Shown here one piece after another: positions 20,984 to 33,669 of a stretch of 64,000 bases of DNA; position 1 is the first letter of the stretch; each line of letters starts with the position of its first letter. The stretch is from Symsagittifera roscoffensis. Taxonomy: Eukaryota > Xenacoelomorpha > Acoela > Convolutidae. Both the position numbers and the translations under genes were made by a program. The notes beneath the pieces were generated by a model. It was given only the letters and a program-made list of their open reading frames with translations. It did not search any database and was not told the origin of the DNA. The stretch is taken from assembly GCF_963678635.1 (NCBI RefSeq), contig NW_026971149.1:248001-312000 (forward strand), given 5' to 3'.

Positions 20984-23005
20984 GACACTCATTGATTTTT
21001 GATGTAACGTTTTATTTTAAAGGAGAGTTCTCGGATGGTAAAAATTCTAATCTGTGAAATTTGTTGAATGGTTTAGGAACTCTATACAAATTCCTTTTTC
21101 TTTCGAGTTTAGTTTCACAGAAGATGTTAAGTTGCATTTTGATTTCTTGTGACAATAATTATCTGCTGAAAAACACCTTTGTTAGCACTCAAAAACGTTT
21201 TTGAAAGCTTCACTTAAGTAACCATAGTAACTGAACTGAACTCTTATTCCAAATTGATTCAATCGACTGTGCAACCAATTGCTTTTTTTGATGATAAATT
21301 TTTTTCTAAAACGATGTTTAAAAAAGTTATTTTAAAATACCTTCGTAAAGACAATGAACTCAACTGTGAGGTAGTCTCTCAAAAACAAAAATTTTTGCAT
21401 ATGATATTTTTGCAATGAAGGTATGATTTTATTCAAAACTACAAAATTATGGTTCTACCATGGTTCACAAAAACTGATGAAACAAAAATCATGGACTGCA
21501 AGTAGCATGGAGAGATCTATTGTTCAAGGAGAGAATGTAAAAAATATTGCAAACCTTTTGATCGAATTTTTTTTATTGATATGAATTGATATGAAAGCAT
21601 ATGAATTGTTTGCACAACATTTTTTCATCAATCATTTTTGTGATTGAACTTGAAAAATTAATCAAAGTAAATTTTTTTTCCTTCAGTTGAAAAGCCCGTA
21701 GCTTTGTTAACATATCGCTTTCTATTATTGCTTTAAGGCTGGGTTTTCTTAGAACCAGAAAAACCGTTATCAGGGAACAATTTTTTTGAGCTGATCAAGG
21801 TATTTTCTCGTACAATCAGGACCAACTTGCACCTTTCTTATTTAGAACAATCTGCTGTTCTACGCAAATTTTGACCACTATGTTAACTACCTTGTCCCGG
21901 ACTGACAAAAACAGTTCAGTTATTGACTGAAAAATATAGAATAAAGTTCAGTCGACTAACTAGGCTTGTTTTAGTTGTTCGTCAGGTTGAGAAATACATT
22001 ATCTTCATTTTTAATATTTCTGATGGAAATACACAATTTAAGAAAAAATAGCAGAATCAGACGTTTCAATCAAAAAAGACAAGTTTTGATATTATTATTT
22101 TGGGTAGCATCAGAATAAAATTTGTCACGAAAAAGCTTAAGATTTCGCAGTTTTGCTCTTGAAGGCATTCACATACTCTTAAATTTGCTCACCAAGGCTA
22201 TAATTAGCTGCAGAGGTCAATGCTCAATTTAAAAAACCATGCTTCACATACAGGACGATTTTTTTTTCAGAATATGGCCTACTTTTTTGCACCCATATAA
22301 TTCGAGAAGATCATTGAGAGAACGATGAGAATGTCTGTTTGCTAAAAAGAATACAGCGTATATTTTGATTAAGCTTTTTCTATTTCAAAAACTATGAATC
22401 TGCCAATGAATAGATCCCAAAATTTTCTCTGTTCTTCGTTTTTTTAAATTTGCACGATGCTATTTCTGCAGAAGTCGACCGTCTTAATTTGGGGCATTCC
22501 GATACTGATGATGCCCAGCAATCATATAATTGCTGATTCAAATCGCGCGTGCGCTCTCATTAGCAAGGTCAGCTAATGCAAGTTATTCGTGTCTGAATAG
22601 GCACGGATTATTTGCGTTCAAGTCGATAGAGGATTAATTTTCGGATTAGTTCTTCGGGCTAGTTTACTTTAAAAAATGCCTATATCTGACTGCCATTGCC
22701 CAGTTTCTAATAAACCTATTGTCTCATCATCACTTTTGGTTCCATCACTTTTGGTTCCAGCGACGGACGAAGTCTAAAGTAGATGACGTTAGAATACCCT
22801 GAGCATGCGAGAATTTCGCTTTTGATTTTTTTGGTGCCAAGTATTTGAGATAACACAATTGGATAGTTTCGCTGGTGAACCATAAAGAGACTATTTAATT
22901 TTAAAATTTAATTTCAAGACATAGCTATATATGTTACTGGAATCCGCTAACCATTTGTTTGCGGATTCTGCAATTTTTTTGCCGATCCCGCTCACAGTTG
23001 TGAAT

Positions 23006-23443
23006 TTAGCGACAGCGTAATTTGATAAACTTTATTAGTTGTTTGCAGATTCCAAAAACTATTTCGGATTCCGAAATAGCAAAAACATTGTCGTGGGTAC
23101 TGCAAAAAATCTGTTTTCGACTTGTTGTGGAACCCGCCGACAAATCACAAATTACAGTTTGGCCGCTTAATGAACTTCTCTTCTGAAAGTATTCAAAGCC
23201 GTTATGGACCTTGATAAAATTGTAATTGTTTATAAATTCTGTAAGCATAATATAGTGATTTTTGGTATGACGGCTGCCAAAATATCCAGGTTGTCTTTTG
23301 TCCAATGGGCCAGCGGTTTCTGACTGAACTTCTTCTGTGAGAGTGGAAAGTTTGAGTAGGAGACCTGTGTAAGCCAAGGCTGGGTTCAAGATTCTTTTAA
23401 GAAAAGATGCACTCTTTTCGCCTGAGACAATGTCGCTTATCAT
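23006..23443 (-). CDS. Unknown ORF, array copy in unit 3 (first)
   Basis: Same 145-residue ORF as at 17914-18351 with several substitutions (for example MISDIV, and FIKVHNGFEYFQKRS). Start and length are kept. The downstream third is again TIR-element read-through. Function unknown. Confidence 0.3.
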   Translation of the reverse strand: MISDIVSGEKSASFLKRILNPALAYTGLLLKLSTLTEEVQSETAGPLDKRQPGYFGSRHTKNHYIMLTEFINNYNFIKVHNGFEYFQKRSSLSGQTVICDLSAGSTTSRKQIFCSTHDNVFAISESEIVFGICKQLIKFIKLRCR

Positions 23444-23713
23444 GCGTGGCTATCATAAAGACTTAGATCCTTTCAACATTATTTGTTGGCCGAAATGAAG
23501 GCGTTGCAAATAGACAACAATAGTTCAAGATAATGGGTGATCAAGTGACACGGACCCTTACAAAACATAACCAGGAAGAGAAGAAAACTGAGCACCTGAA
23601 GTTCTGAGACATTTGCCATCTGATAATTGTTCATCCAGGTTGACCATATTTGAAAAGTCTTGGTGTTCTTGGCAAAAGTACGCTAGGCGAGTCGAAAACC
23701 ATGTGGTCTTGTC

Positions 23714-24089
23714 CAGGGATTTTCTGGAGGGGGGGGGGGAAGGATTTTCAAACAATTTTCGAAATTTTTGTCGACCTTTTTTTAGGTCGACCAAATTGAT
23801 TTTTCGAGCTCTCCCTAAGCCTGTTTAGTCCCTATTTTGTTTGAAAATTTTGATAAAAAACAGTCCAAAAAAGGCATTTTTAGGTACTTTTTGGAAAATT
23901 TGACCAAAAAATTGCGTTTTTTTGGCGCGCACTCCCCCCTTAAATTTAGTATATATTGGCGCCGAAGGCGCCTTTAGAAAACTTTAGGGTTGGTCGGCCA
24001 AAACTGGATTTCTTAAAAGTACCAAAAGGGGGACCCTTTGGGTCGGTAGGGGGTCGAATCCCTGAGAATCCCTCCTAAATCCGCCCCTG
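23714..24089. mobile_element. hAT-type MITE, array copy 2
   Basis: Begins CAGGGATTTTCTGGAGG and ends CCGCCCCTG. Flanks GTCTTGTC (23706-23713) and TTCTTGTC (24090-24097) are the 8-bp target duplication with one later change. Confidence 0.75.
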
Positions 24090-25635
24090 TTCTTGTCCAC
24101 ACACGCGTATTTATTTAAACATACGAGCAAAACACACAGCGCTTATTTGGGGTCGCTAGTATTGGTACAAAAAAATTAATTTCAAGTTGTATTTGGCGCA
24201 GGGTTAAGAAGACAAAAATGTTTTTCAATTCAGAGAAATATGAATTAAATGAAAGCACTCAAAACAAGCAAAACAAAGAATTAATAAGGCAACTGTTTTG
24301 ATAAAGATCATGATTGCACTTTTTACTGTTAACTTACATCTACAGAAAAACCAATTGCGTATCTTGAACAATTAGATCAATTTTGTCAACACTTTTCGAG
24401 CAGATTGTTTGTTTTAAATCACGTTCAAGTCAACTTAGTTGTTTGTAAGAGCTCGCTCAAAAGTGTTTTGAATAAAAACAATTGATGATTGTCGACTTCA
24501 CTTATGTGAATAAATCACTGCGGAAATCATTACCGTGACGTGGTGAGTTTGAGTCGTTGATTGCTGACATGCAACAGTTAGGAGCCAGAATTGAACTGCT
24601 GTTAGCCAGTATGAGATGTTTAAGACAATAGCCCTCTATGCCACTCCTTCTTTTCTTTTCTCTTTTTCTCTTTCTCTTTTGCAGAATCAGACGTTTCAAT
24701 CAAAAAAGACAAGTTTTGATATTATTATTTTGGGTAGCATCAGAATAAAATTTGTCACGAAAAAGCTTAAGATTTCGCAGTTTTGCTCTTGAAGGCATTC
24801 ACATACTCTTAAATTTGCTCACCAAGGCTATAATTAGCTGCAGAGGTCAATGCTCAATTTAAAAAACCATGCTTCACATACAGGACGATTTTTTTTTCAG
24901 AATATGGCCTACTTTTTTGCACCCATATAATTCGAGAAGATCATTGAGAGAACGATGAGAATGTCTGTTTGCTAAAAAGAATACAGCGTATATTTTGATT
25001 AAGCTTTTTCTATTTCAAAAACTATGAATCTGCCAATGAATAGATCCCAAAATTTTCTCTGTTCTTCGTTTTTTTAAATTTGCACGATGCTATTTCTGCA
25101 GAAGTCGACCGTCTTAATTTGGGGCATTCCGATACTGATGATGCCCAGCAATCATATAATTGCTGATTCAAATCGCGCGTGCGCTCTCATTAGCAAGGTC
25201 AGCTAATGCAAGTTATTCGTGTCTGAATAGGCACGGATTATTTGCGTTCAAGTCGATAGAGGATTAATTTTCGGATTAGTTCTTCGGGCTAGTTTACTTT
25301 AAAAAATGCCTATATCTGACTGCCATTGCCCAGTTTCTAATAAACCTATTGTCTCATCATCACTTTTGGTTCCATCACTTTTGGTTCCAGCGACGGACGA
25401 AGTCTAAAGTAGATGACGTTAGAATACCCTGAGCATGCGAGAATTTCGCTTTTGATTTTTTTGGTGCCAAGTATTTGAGATAACACAATTGGATAGTTTC
25501 GCTGGTGAACCATAAAGAGACTATTTAATTTTAAAATTTAATTTCAAGACATAGCTATATATGTTACTGGAATCCGCTAACCATTTGTTTGCGGATTCTG
25601 CAATTTTTTTGCCGATCCCGCTCACAGTTGTGAAT

Positions 25636-26073
25636 TTAGCGACAGCGTAATTTGATAAACTTTATTAGTTGTTTGCAGATTCCAAAAACTATTTCGGATT
25701 CCGAAATAGCAAAAACATTGTCGTGGGTACTGCAAAAAATCTGTTTTCGACTTGTTGTGGAACCCGCCGACAAATCACAAATTACAGTTTGGCCGCTTAA
25801 TGAACTTCTCTTCTGAAAGTATTCAAAGCCGTTATGGACCTTGATAAAATTGTAATTGTTTATAAATTCTGTAAGCATAATATAGTGATTTTTGGTATGA
25901 CGGCTGCCAAAATATCCAGGTTGTCTTTTGTCCAATGGGCCAGCGGTTTCTGACTGAACTTCTTCTGTGAGAGTGGAAAGTTTGAGTAGGAGACCTGTGT
26001 AAGCCAAGGCTGGGTTCAAGATTCTTTTAAGAAAAGATGCACTCTTTTCGCCTGAGACAATGTCGCTTATCAT
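25636..26073 (-). CDS. Unknown ORF, array copy in unit 3 (second)
   Basis: Appears identical to 23006-23443 because it lies in the second copy of the 2630-bp tandem duplication. Confidence 0.3.
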   Translation of the reverse strand: MISDIVSGEKSASFLKRILNPALAYTGLLLKLSTLTEEVQSETAGPLDKRQPGYFGSRHTKNHYIMLTEFINNYNFIKVHNGFEYFQKRSSLSGQTVICDLSAGSTTSRKQIFCSTHDNVFAISESEIVFGICKQLIKFIKLRCR

Positions 26074-26343
26074 GCGTGGCTATCATAAAGACTTAGATCC
26101 TTTCAACATTATTTGTTGGCCGAAATGAAGGCGTTGCAAATAGACAACAATAGTTCAAGATAATGGGTGATCAAGTGACACGGACCCTTACAAAACATAA
26201 CCAGGAAGAGAAGAAAACTGAGCACCTGAAGTTCTGAGACATTTGCCATCTGATAATTGTTCATCCAGGTTGACCATATTTGAAAAGTCTTGGTGTTCTT
26301 GGCAAAAGTACGCTAGGCGAGTCGAAAACCATGTGGTCTTGTC

Positions 26344-26717
26344 CAGGGATTTTCTGGAGGGGGGGGGAAGGATTTTCAAACAATTTTCGAAATTTTTGTC
26401 GACCTTTTTTTAGGTCGACCAAATTGATTTTTCGAGCTCTCCCTAAGCCTGTTTAGTCCCTATTTTGTTTGAAAATTTTGATAAAAAACAGTCCAAAAAA
26501 GGCATTTTTAGGTACTTTTTGGAAAATTTGACCAAAAAATTGCGTTTTTTTGGCGCGCACTCCCCCCTTAAATTTAGTATATATTGGCGCCGAAGGCGCC
26601 TTTAGAAAACTTTAGGGTTGGTCGGCCAAAACTGGATTTCTTAAAAGTACCAAAAGGGGGACCCTTTGGGTCGGTAGGGGGTCGAATCCCTGAGAATCCC
26701 TCCTAAATCCGCCCCTG
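26344..26717. mobile_element. hAT-type MITE, array copy 3
   Basis: Copy of 23714-24089 in the tandem duplication, two bases shorter because of a G run. Confidence 0.75.
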
Positions 26718-27309
26718 TTCTTGTCCACACACGCGTATTTATTTAAACATACGAGCAAAACACACAGCGCTTATTTGGGGTCGCTAGTATTGGTACAAAA
26801 AAATTAATTTCAAGTTGTATTTGGCGCAGGGTTAAGAAGACAAAAATGTTTTTCAATTCAGAGAAATATGAATTAAATGAAAGCACTCAAAACAAGCAAA
26901 ACAAAGAATTAATAAGGCAACTGTTTTGATAAAGATCATGATTGCACTTTTTACTGTTAACTTACATCTACAGAAAAACCAATTGCGTATCTTGAACAAT
27001 TAGATCAATTTTGTCAACACTTTTCGAGCAGATTGTTTGTTTTAAATCACGTTCAAGTCAACTTAGTTGTTTGTAAGAGCTCGCTCAAAAGTGTTTTGAA
27101 TAAAAACAATTGATGATTGTCGACTTCACTTATGTGAATAAATCACTGCGGAAATCATTACCGTGACGTGGTGAGTTTGAGTCGTTGATTGCTGACATGC
27201 AACAGTTAGGAGCCAGAATTGAACTGCTGTTAGCCAGTATGAGATGTTTAAGACAATAGCCCTCTATGCCACTCCTTCTTTTCTTTTCTCTTTTTCTCTT
27301 TCTCTTTCG

Positions 27310-27476
27310 CTACCCGGTCTTCAAATGTGTGTTGAGGTGTGAGCAGAAGTCGGCTTTGAATGGGACACAAGTGAGGGTGTGTATTCAGTGTGGCACCCAC
27401 TGGCCCGCCCACTCACCCAGCTGCCCATTTAGGATTAGGAGGAGGAGGAGTTCATTGAGGGCATTGTAGAGAGTGA
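27310..27476 (-). pseudogene. Truncated copy of the last iRhom exon (unit 3)
   Basis: Same truncated exon piece as at 19620. A TGG-to-TGA change makes a stop within the VPHW segment (near 27390), so it is no longer open. Truncated at the same exon position, after GAGTGAGTG, and joined to LTR sequence. Confidence 0.88.
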
Positions 27477-27478
27477 GT

Positions 27479-28671
27479 GGGGACTACTTCTCTTTTTGCA
27501 GTTGAATTGCTATTAATTGATTACTCGCTAAGCTAAACTGAACCCAATACTTACCATGCCCACTTTAAATTAACTCTCCTACTCCAAGGTTGCAACGTAA
27601 AACTGTATTTCTATCGGCTTCTGCTCTAATTCCCAATATACAAGTTTCCTCCCAGTTTTCAGCAAGGTGACCCATTCTCATTTCCAGTGGTTGGGCTGGG
27701 AAATACGCCACTTTCCGGTGTTAATTTTGAGGCTTTTCATGCAATTTGTTTCTAAGCGCTTTGAGGTCACCCCGGGGTCAACCGGAGTCAAACTTGCAAA
27801 TTTGGCTTCAGAATCTCATGGGGGTCCTAACTACCAAGTTTCACCCATATCCCGTTAATACTCCCAAGTTATCCTTTTTCTAAGGTCCAGTATCACTCTT
27901 CCCGGGAAAAGCTATTAACATGGAAGGATTCGCCGGAGGGGTTTCAATCACCAGGGGTCTTTTTTCGGCGATGAGTTGTAGTATCTGATGCGGCCATAAA
28001 ATCGGTATGCCCTCGCTCATTATTTTGCGTAAATTGCCCATTTCCGCTTTACGAGGTGGTTTTCCAAGGTGCTAATTACTTCCGATCTAACCGCTGGACT
28101 TGGTTCAAATTATAACACAAGATGTATCTTGTCACTGCCTATGCTGTCCCAAAATTTTAGCTTACTGCGTTCAGTGGGGTTGGAGAAACGACTCCCGGAA
28201 GTCGGGGTTGGGTATATTTGCAGAGTGCATGAAACCGGAAGTAGGGGTCCAAGGGGTCTGATTTTCTGAACTTAAGCTTCCCTCAACTAGGTCTATAACA
28301 TACTATATTTTGGTTCTATTACGACCGCTAGTTATCGTGTTCTGATAGGGCCATTTGCACTTCCGTTAACCGCTATCACTTGGAACCGGGAGATCCGAGG
28401 GTTATGGATTTTTGCTTGATCGGGTCAAATCATCTCTGTATCCGTCCTATGAGTTTCATAAACCTAGCCGCTGTAGTTGCCATTTGGGGGGGGGGGGGGG
28501 TTTGCAAATCTTACTTCATCTGGGTTTTCTGCCATAAGAGGGACTATATCTTCGAAGATTCAACTATTTCGATTTTTACTCTTTGTTGGCTCTACTGCTT
28601 AACTTAATGACTAATCAATATTTCGCTCAGGTTCTTATAGCATGTAATACAGTAGAATCATCAATTCTACA
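27479..28671 (-). repeat. LTR copy 4 of the array, 5'-truncated
   Basis: Matches the right LTR from about 12782 to 13966, ends TTCTACA, and is followed by GACACTCATTG. Has a long G run near 28487. Confidence 0.85.
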
Positions 28672-30026
28672 GACACTCATTGATTTTTGATATAACGTTT
28701 TATTTTAAAGGAGAGTTCTCGGATGGTAAAAATTCTAATCTGTGAAATTTGCTGAACGGTTTAGGAACTCTATACGAATTCCTTTTTCTTTCGAGTTTTA
28801 GTTTCATAGAAGATGTTAAGCTGCATTTTGATTTCTTGTGACAATAATTATCTTCTGAAAAAACATTTGTTAGCACTCAAAAACGTTTTCGAAAGCTTCA
28901 CTTAAGTAACCATAGTAACTGAACTGAACTCTTATTCCAAATTGATTCAATCGACTGTGCAACCAACTGCTTGTTTTGATGATAAATTTTTTCTAAAACG
29001 AAGTTTAAAAAATTGATTTTAAAATACCTTCGTAAAGACAATGAACTCAACTGTGAGGTAGTCTCTCAAAAACAAAAATTTTTGCATATGACATTTTTGC
29101 AATGAAGGTATGATTTTATTCAAAACTACAAAATTATGGTTCTACCATGGTTCACAAAACCTGATGAAACAAAAATCGTGGACTGCAAGTAGCATGGAGA
29201 GATCTATTGTTCAAGGAGAGATTGTAAAAAATATTGCACACCTTTTGATCGAATTTTTTTTATTGAAAGCATATGAATTGTTTGCTAAAACATTTTTTCA
29301 TCAATCACAAAAATTTAAGAGCTTTTGTGATGGAACTTGAAAAATTAATCAAAGTAAATTTTTTTCCTTCAGTTGAAAAGCCCGTAGCTTTGTTAACATA
29401 TTGCTTTCTATTATTGCTTTAAGGCTGGGTTTTCTTAGAACCAGAAAAACCGTTATCTGGGAACAATTTTTTTGAGCTGATCAAGGTATTTTCTCGTACA
29501 AACAGGAACAACTTGCACCATTCATATTTAGAACAATCTGCTGTTCTACGCAAATTTTGACCACTATGTTAACTACCTTGTCCCGGACTGACAAAAACAG
29601 TTCAGTTATTGACTGAAAAATGTAGAATAAAGTTCAGTCGACTAACTAGGCTTGTTTTAGTTGTTCGTCAGGTTGAGAAATACATTATCTTCCTTTTTAA
29701 TATTTCTGATGGAAATACACAATTTAAGAAAAAATAGCAGAATCAGACGTTTCAATCAAATAAAGACAAGTTTTGATATTATTTTGGGTAGCATCAGAAT
29801 AAAATTTGTCACGAAAAAGCTTAAGAATTCGCAGCTTTGCTCTTGAAGGCATTCACATACTCTTAAATTTGCTCACCAAGGCTTTAATTTGCTACAGAGG
29901 TCAATGCTCAATTTAAAAAACCATGCTTCACATACAGGACGATTTTTTTTTTCAGAATATGGTCTACTTTTTTTGCACCCAGAAAACTTAGGAAGATCAT
30001 TGAGAGAACGTCTGTTTGCTAAAACG

Positions 30027-30570
30027 AACAAGACTGCTCGTATCAGGGCGAAGCCCTGAATGTTCCGACTGCCTTTAAGGTTTATGGAGCAGCAGTAATA
30101 ACATAAAAAATTAAATGAAATTAAATAAAACGAAATTTTTTTCTAAAATTTGAATTTTTAAATGAAAATCATCCCCCCACACGCCATATAAAGTAAAAAA
30201 GGATAGACTTCGCTCCTTGTAACAAATCAATTATGGCAAATAATCTTCGTTCAATCAATTTGGAACGATTTATATGACGATTAAATGTCCGCTTACGCGT
30301 TAATAGCGCGAATTATATCGCGCGTTAATTGTCCCCAATTGGTCGAAATGGCCAAAATGGCAATCTTTAAACCCTCATAACTTTACGAAAAATGATCAAA
30401 GGTGAAATATCTTTTCAAATTTAGGCTCATAACAACAATACCTTTTGAATGATTTAAAGAAATTCCGTCAAAAATGACTAGTTAAAATGTCGAAATTTGT
30501 CTGAAGAAAAAAAAAACCCACCTCGAGCACAAATATTCCGTTACTTTTGTATCGAAAGTCGGAACAATAA
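30027..30570 (-). mobile_element. Helentron-like non-autonomous element (HINE-type), copy B
   Basis: Subterminal inverted repeats TGTTCCGACT (30061-30070) and AGTCGGAACA (30557-30566). On the - strand the 3' end carries a perfect hairpin CAGGGCTTCGCCCTG just after the second inverted repeat, then ATACGAGCAGTCTTG. Paralogous sequence at about 22330-22360 and 24960-24990 (TTTGCTAAAAAGAATACAGC) is an empty site, placing both ends within a few bases and showing little or no target duplication. Confidence 0.68.
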
Positions 30571-31218
30571 CGCGTATATTTTGATTAAGCGGCACTTTTT
30601 CTATTTCAAAATCTATGAATCTGCAAATGAATAGATCCCGAACTTTTCTGTTCTTCGTTTTTTTTATTCGCTACTTCTGCAGAAGTCGACAGTCTTAATT
30701 TGGGGCATTCCGATAATGATGATGTCCAGCAATCTTATATTTGCTGGTTCAAATCGCGCGTGCGCTGTCATTAGCAAGGTCAGCTAATGCAAGTTATTCA
30801 TGTCTAAATAGGCACTGATTGCTTGCGTTCAAGTCGATAGAGAATTAATTTTCGGATTAGTTCTTCGGGCTAGTTTACTTTTAAAAATGCCCATATCTGA
30901 CTGCCATTGCCCAGTTTCTAATAAACCTATTGTCTCATCATCACTTTTGGTTCCATCACTTTTGGTTCCAGCGACGGACGAATTCTAAAGTAGATGAAGT
31001 TAGAATACCCTGAGCATGCGAGAATTCCGTTTTTGATTTTTTTTTTCGGAAAACTTTTTGGTAAGTTGTCTGTTATATCAAAGAAACACTGAAAAACATT
31101 GAAAAAATTGAACCTAAATTATCCATTCTTGGCTTTCCTTTCATTCAGATTTGCGTTGGCGGCCCAGCAAACATTTACTTCAGCTTCAAGTCTATTTTTT
31201 TCAATTTCAACCTTACAG

Positions 31219-32115
31219 GGCCAAACTTTGCACTAAATAGGCGCTCAATTTGGTGTCTGTACAAGTATATATATATCAAGATACAAGTATATAAGATTAT
31301 TCCAAAAATTGATTAGATTCCACTTTCAAAGTTTTCATGGATTCCCTGCACAAATACGAGTAATGTATAAAATGTCGGCACATTTTGTTTGTCGCGGATT
31401 CTGCAACGAGCGAGTATAGCTAGTTTTTCCGGTTTCCACAGTTTTAGTTGTTGTACTGATCTAACCTAGCTCTTGCGAGAAGAATTAAGAGCTATAGCTA
31501 AAAATGGTAACTAGCAAATGCAGAATTTAGAAGCAAGGAACTATCCAATGTCAGTGGGTTCCAATAACGAAATCTGGAATAAATGATTAAGAACAATTTT
31601 TGATTGTAACCTTTCAGTATTTTGGATCAGTTTCCCATCAAGATCTTTTAAAGATCAAAATTAAGAAACTGAGTATGTATGTGACTTTGTATGTGAAATT
31701 AACTAGTTGCGGTATTTAAGTTGAGGGGAAAACGAATGTGACTATTGGATAACACTTCTTGGCGGTATTGGGATGAGATTCAATTGCGGTATTTCAGGTG
31801 CTTTTTTAATCTTTGAATTTTGACCTAATAGTGTTGCCTTATCAGTGTATAAGATTATCAAAACAAACCTTTCGGGAATTATTCTCTAAGTTGTTATCTC
31901 CTAATTCTGATTGAATTTCGTATTAAGAATCTCGCTTTTATTAAACCAATTTTCTGATAATTTGAAAATTGTATGATAAACTAAAATCTAAAGAACTTTT
32001 TTATATTCCGGCATTATAATCCTTGAAGTGGTTCAACACAGTTTGTTTTCATTTTTCGATATTGTTTTCGACCTGTTGTGGAACCCGTCGACAAATCACA
32101 AAGTAAAGTTTGGCC
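31219..32115. mobile_element. TIR element with GGCCAAACT ends, unit 4 copy
   Basis: Bounded by GGCCAAACTTTGCAC on the left and AAGTAAAGTTTGGCC on the right, a 9-bp inverted repeat. It contains GCGGATTCTGCAA and CGGTTTCCACAG motifs shared with the larger element at 39522-40901. Part of its interior (31740-32040) is also found in flank units 1 and 2, so internal rearrangement has occurred. Non-coding. Confidence 0.5.
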
Positions 32116-32394
32116 GCTTAATGAATTTCTCTTCCGAAAGTATTCAAAGCCGATATGGACCTTGATACAATTGTAATTGTTTATATTTTTTGTAAGCATA
32201 ATTTAGTGATTTTTGGTATGACGGCTACCAAATTATCCAGGTTGTCTTTTGTCCAATGAGCCAGCGGTTTCTGACTGAACTTCTTCCGTGAGAGCGGAAA
32301 GTTTGAGTAGCAGACCTGTGTAAGCCAAAGCTGGGTTCAAGATTCTTTTAAGAAAAGATGCACTCTTTTCGCCTGAGACAATGTCGCTTATCAT
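32014..32394 (-). pseudogene. Unknown ORF, broken array copy in unit 4
   Basis: Same start (MISDIVSGEKSASF) as the other copies. A TAT-to-TAA change gives a stop in the RQPGYFG segment (near 32229), and the downstream part is rearranged at the TIR-element end. That the copy nearest the intact iRhom gene is broken argues against an essential protein. Confidence 0.45.
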
Positions 32395-32664
32395 GCGTGG
32401 CTATCATAAAGACTTAGATCCTTTCAACATTGTTTGTTGGCCGAAATGAGGGCGTTGCAAATAGACAACAATAGTTCAAGATAATGGGTGATCAAGTGAC
32501 ACGGACCCTTACAAAACATAACCAGGAAGAGAAGAAAACTGAGCACCTGGAGTTCTGAGACATTTGGCATCTGATAATTGTTCATCCAGGTTGACCATAT
32601 TTGAAAAGTCTTGGTGTCCTTGGCAAAAGTACGCTAGGCGAGTCGAAAACCAAGTGGTCTTGTC

Positions 32665-33036
32665 CGGGGATTTTCTCGAGGGGGGGGCGGATTTTCAAAC
32701 AATTTTCAAAATTTTTGTCGACCTTTTCTTAGGTCGACCGAATTGATTTTTCGAGCTCTCCCTAAGCCTGTTTAGTCCCTATTTTGTTTAAAAATTTTGA
32801 TAAAAACAGTCCAAAATAGACATTTTTAGGTATTTTTTAAAAAGTTTGACCAAAAAATTGCGTTTTTTTGGCGCGCACTCCCCTCTTAAATTTAGTATAT
32901 ATTGGCGCCGAAGGCGCCTTTAGAAAATTTTAGGGTTGGTCGGCCAAAACTGGATTTTTTAAAAGTACCAAAGGGGGACCCTTTGGGTCGGCAGGGGGTC
33001 GAATCCGCCCCCCCCCCCCCCCTAAATCCGCCCCTG
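32665..33036. mobile_element. hAT-type MITE, array copy 4
   Basis: Perfect 8-bp target duplication GTCTTGTC (32657-32664 and 33037-33044). Inverted ends GGGGCGGATTT near the left and AAATCCGCCCCTG at the right. A C run near 33007 and the palindrome GGCGCCGAAGGCGCC near 32905. Confidence 0.8.
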
Positions 33037-33669
33037 GTCTTGTCCACACACGCGTATTTATTTAAACATACGAGCAAAAAACACAGCGCTTATTTGGGTC
33101 GCTAGTATTGGTACAAAAAAAATAAATTTCAAGTTGTATTTGGCGCATGGTTAAGAAGAGCTAAAATGAAAATAGAAAACATATTCGACAAAGCAGACAA
33201 AAATGTTTTTCGATTCAGATAAATATGAATTAAATGAAAGCACTCAAAACAAGCAAAACAAAGAATTTATAAGGCAATTGTTTTGATAAGGATCATGATT
33301 GCACTTTTTACTGTTGACTTACATCTACAGAAATACCAATTGCGTATCAGTTGAACAATTAGATTAGTTTTGTCAACACTTTTCGAGCAGATTGTTTGTT
33401 TTAAATCACGTTCAAGTCGACATAGTTGTTTGTAAGAGCTCGCTCAAAAGTGTTTTGAATAAAAACAATTGATGATTGTCGACTTCACTTATGTGAATAA
33501 ATCACTGCGCGAATCATTATCGGGACGAGGTGAGTTTGAGTCGTTGATTGCTGACATGCAACAGTTAGGAGCCAGAATTGAACTGCTGTTAGCCAGTATG
33601 AGATGTTTAAGACAATAGCCCTCTATGCCACTCCTTCTTTTCTCTTCTCTTTTCTCTTTTTCTCTTTCG

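Larger units (their letters stand above)
22051..27308. repeat. Tandem duplication of 2630 bp, nearly identical
   Basis: 22051-24680 and 24681-27308 both begin GCAGAATCAGACGTTTCAAT and end in a CTTTT/CTCTTT tract next to the iRhom-exon fragment. By eye the copies differ only in a G run (11 G near 23729, 9 G near 26359). The first copy is cut just before the exon's stop codon. Confidence 0.92.
20984..27478. repeat. Flank unit 3 of the duplicated array, with internal tandem duplication
   Basis: Longer form of the flank. It contains about 1.3 kb (21555-22820) absent from units 1 and 2 but present in unit 4, then the TIR-element end, the unknown ORFs, the MITE and the iRhom-exon fragment. The part from 22051 on is present twice. 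Confidence 0.78.
28672..33669. repeat. Flank unit 4, continuous with the real iRhom 3' end
   Basis: The most complete flank. It runs without a break into the intact last iRhom exon and its intron, so it is the best candidate for the ancestral arrangement. It contains a Helentron-like insertion (30027-30570), a TIR element (about 31219-32115), the broken ORF copies and the MITE. No other gene seen. Confidence 0.7.

Noticed and set aside
32892..33105. Gly-rich and Pro-rich ORFs over the MITE
   Set aside because: Produced by the C run and MITE ends; not a protein family.
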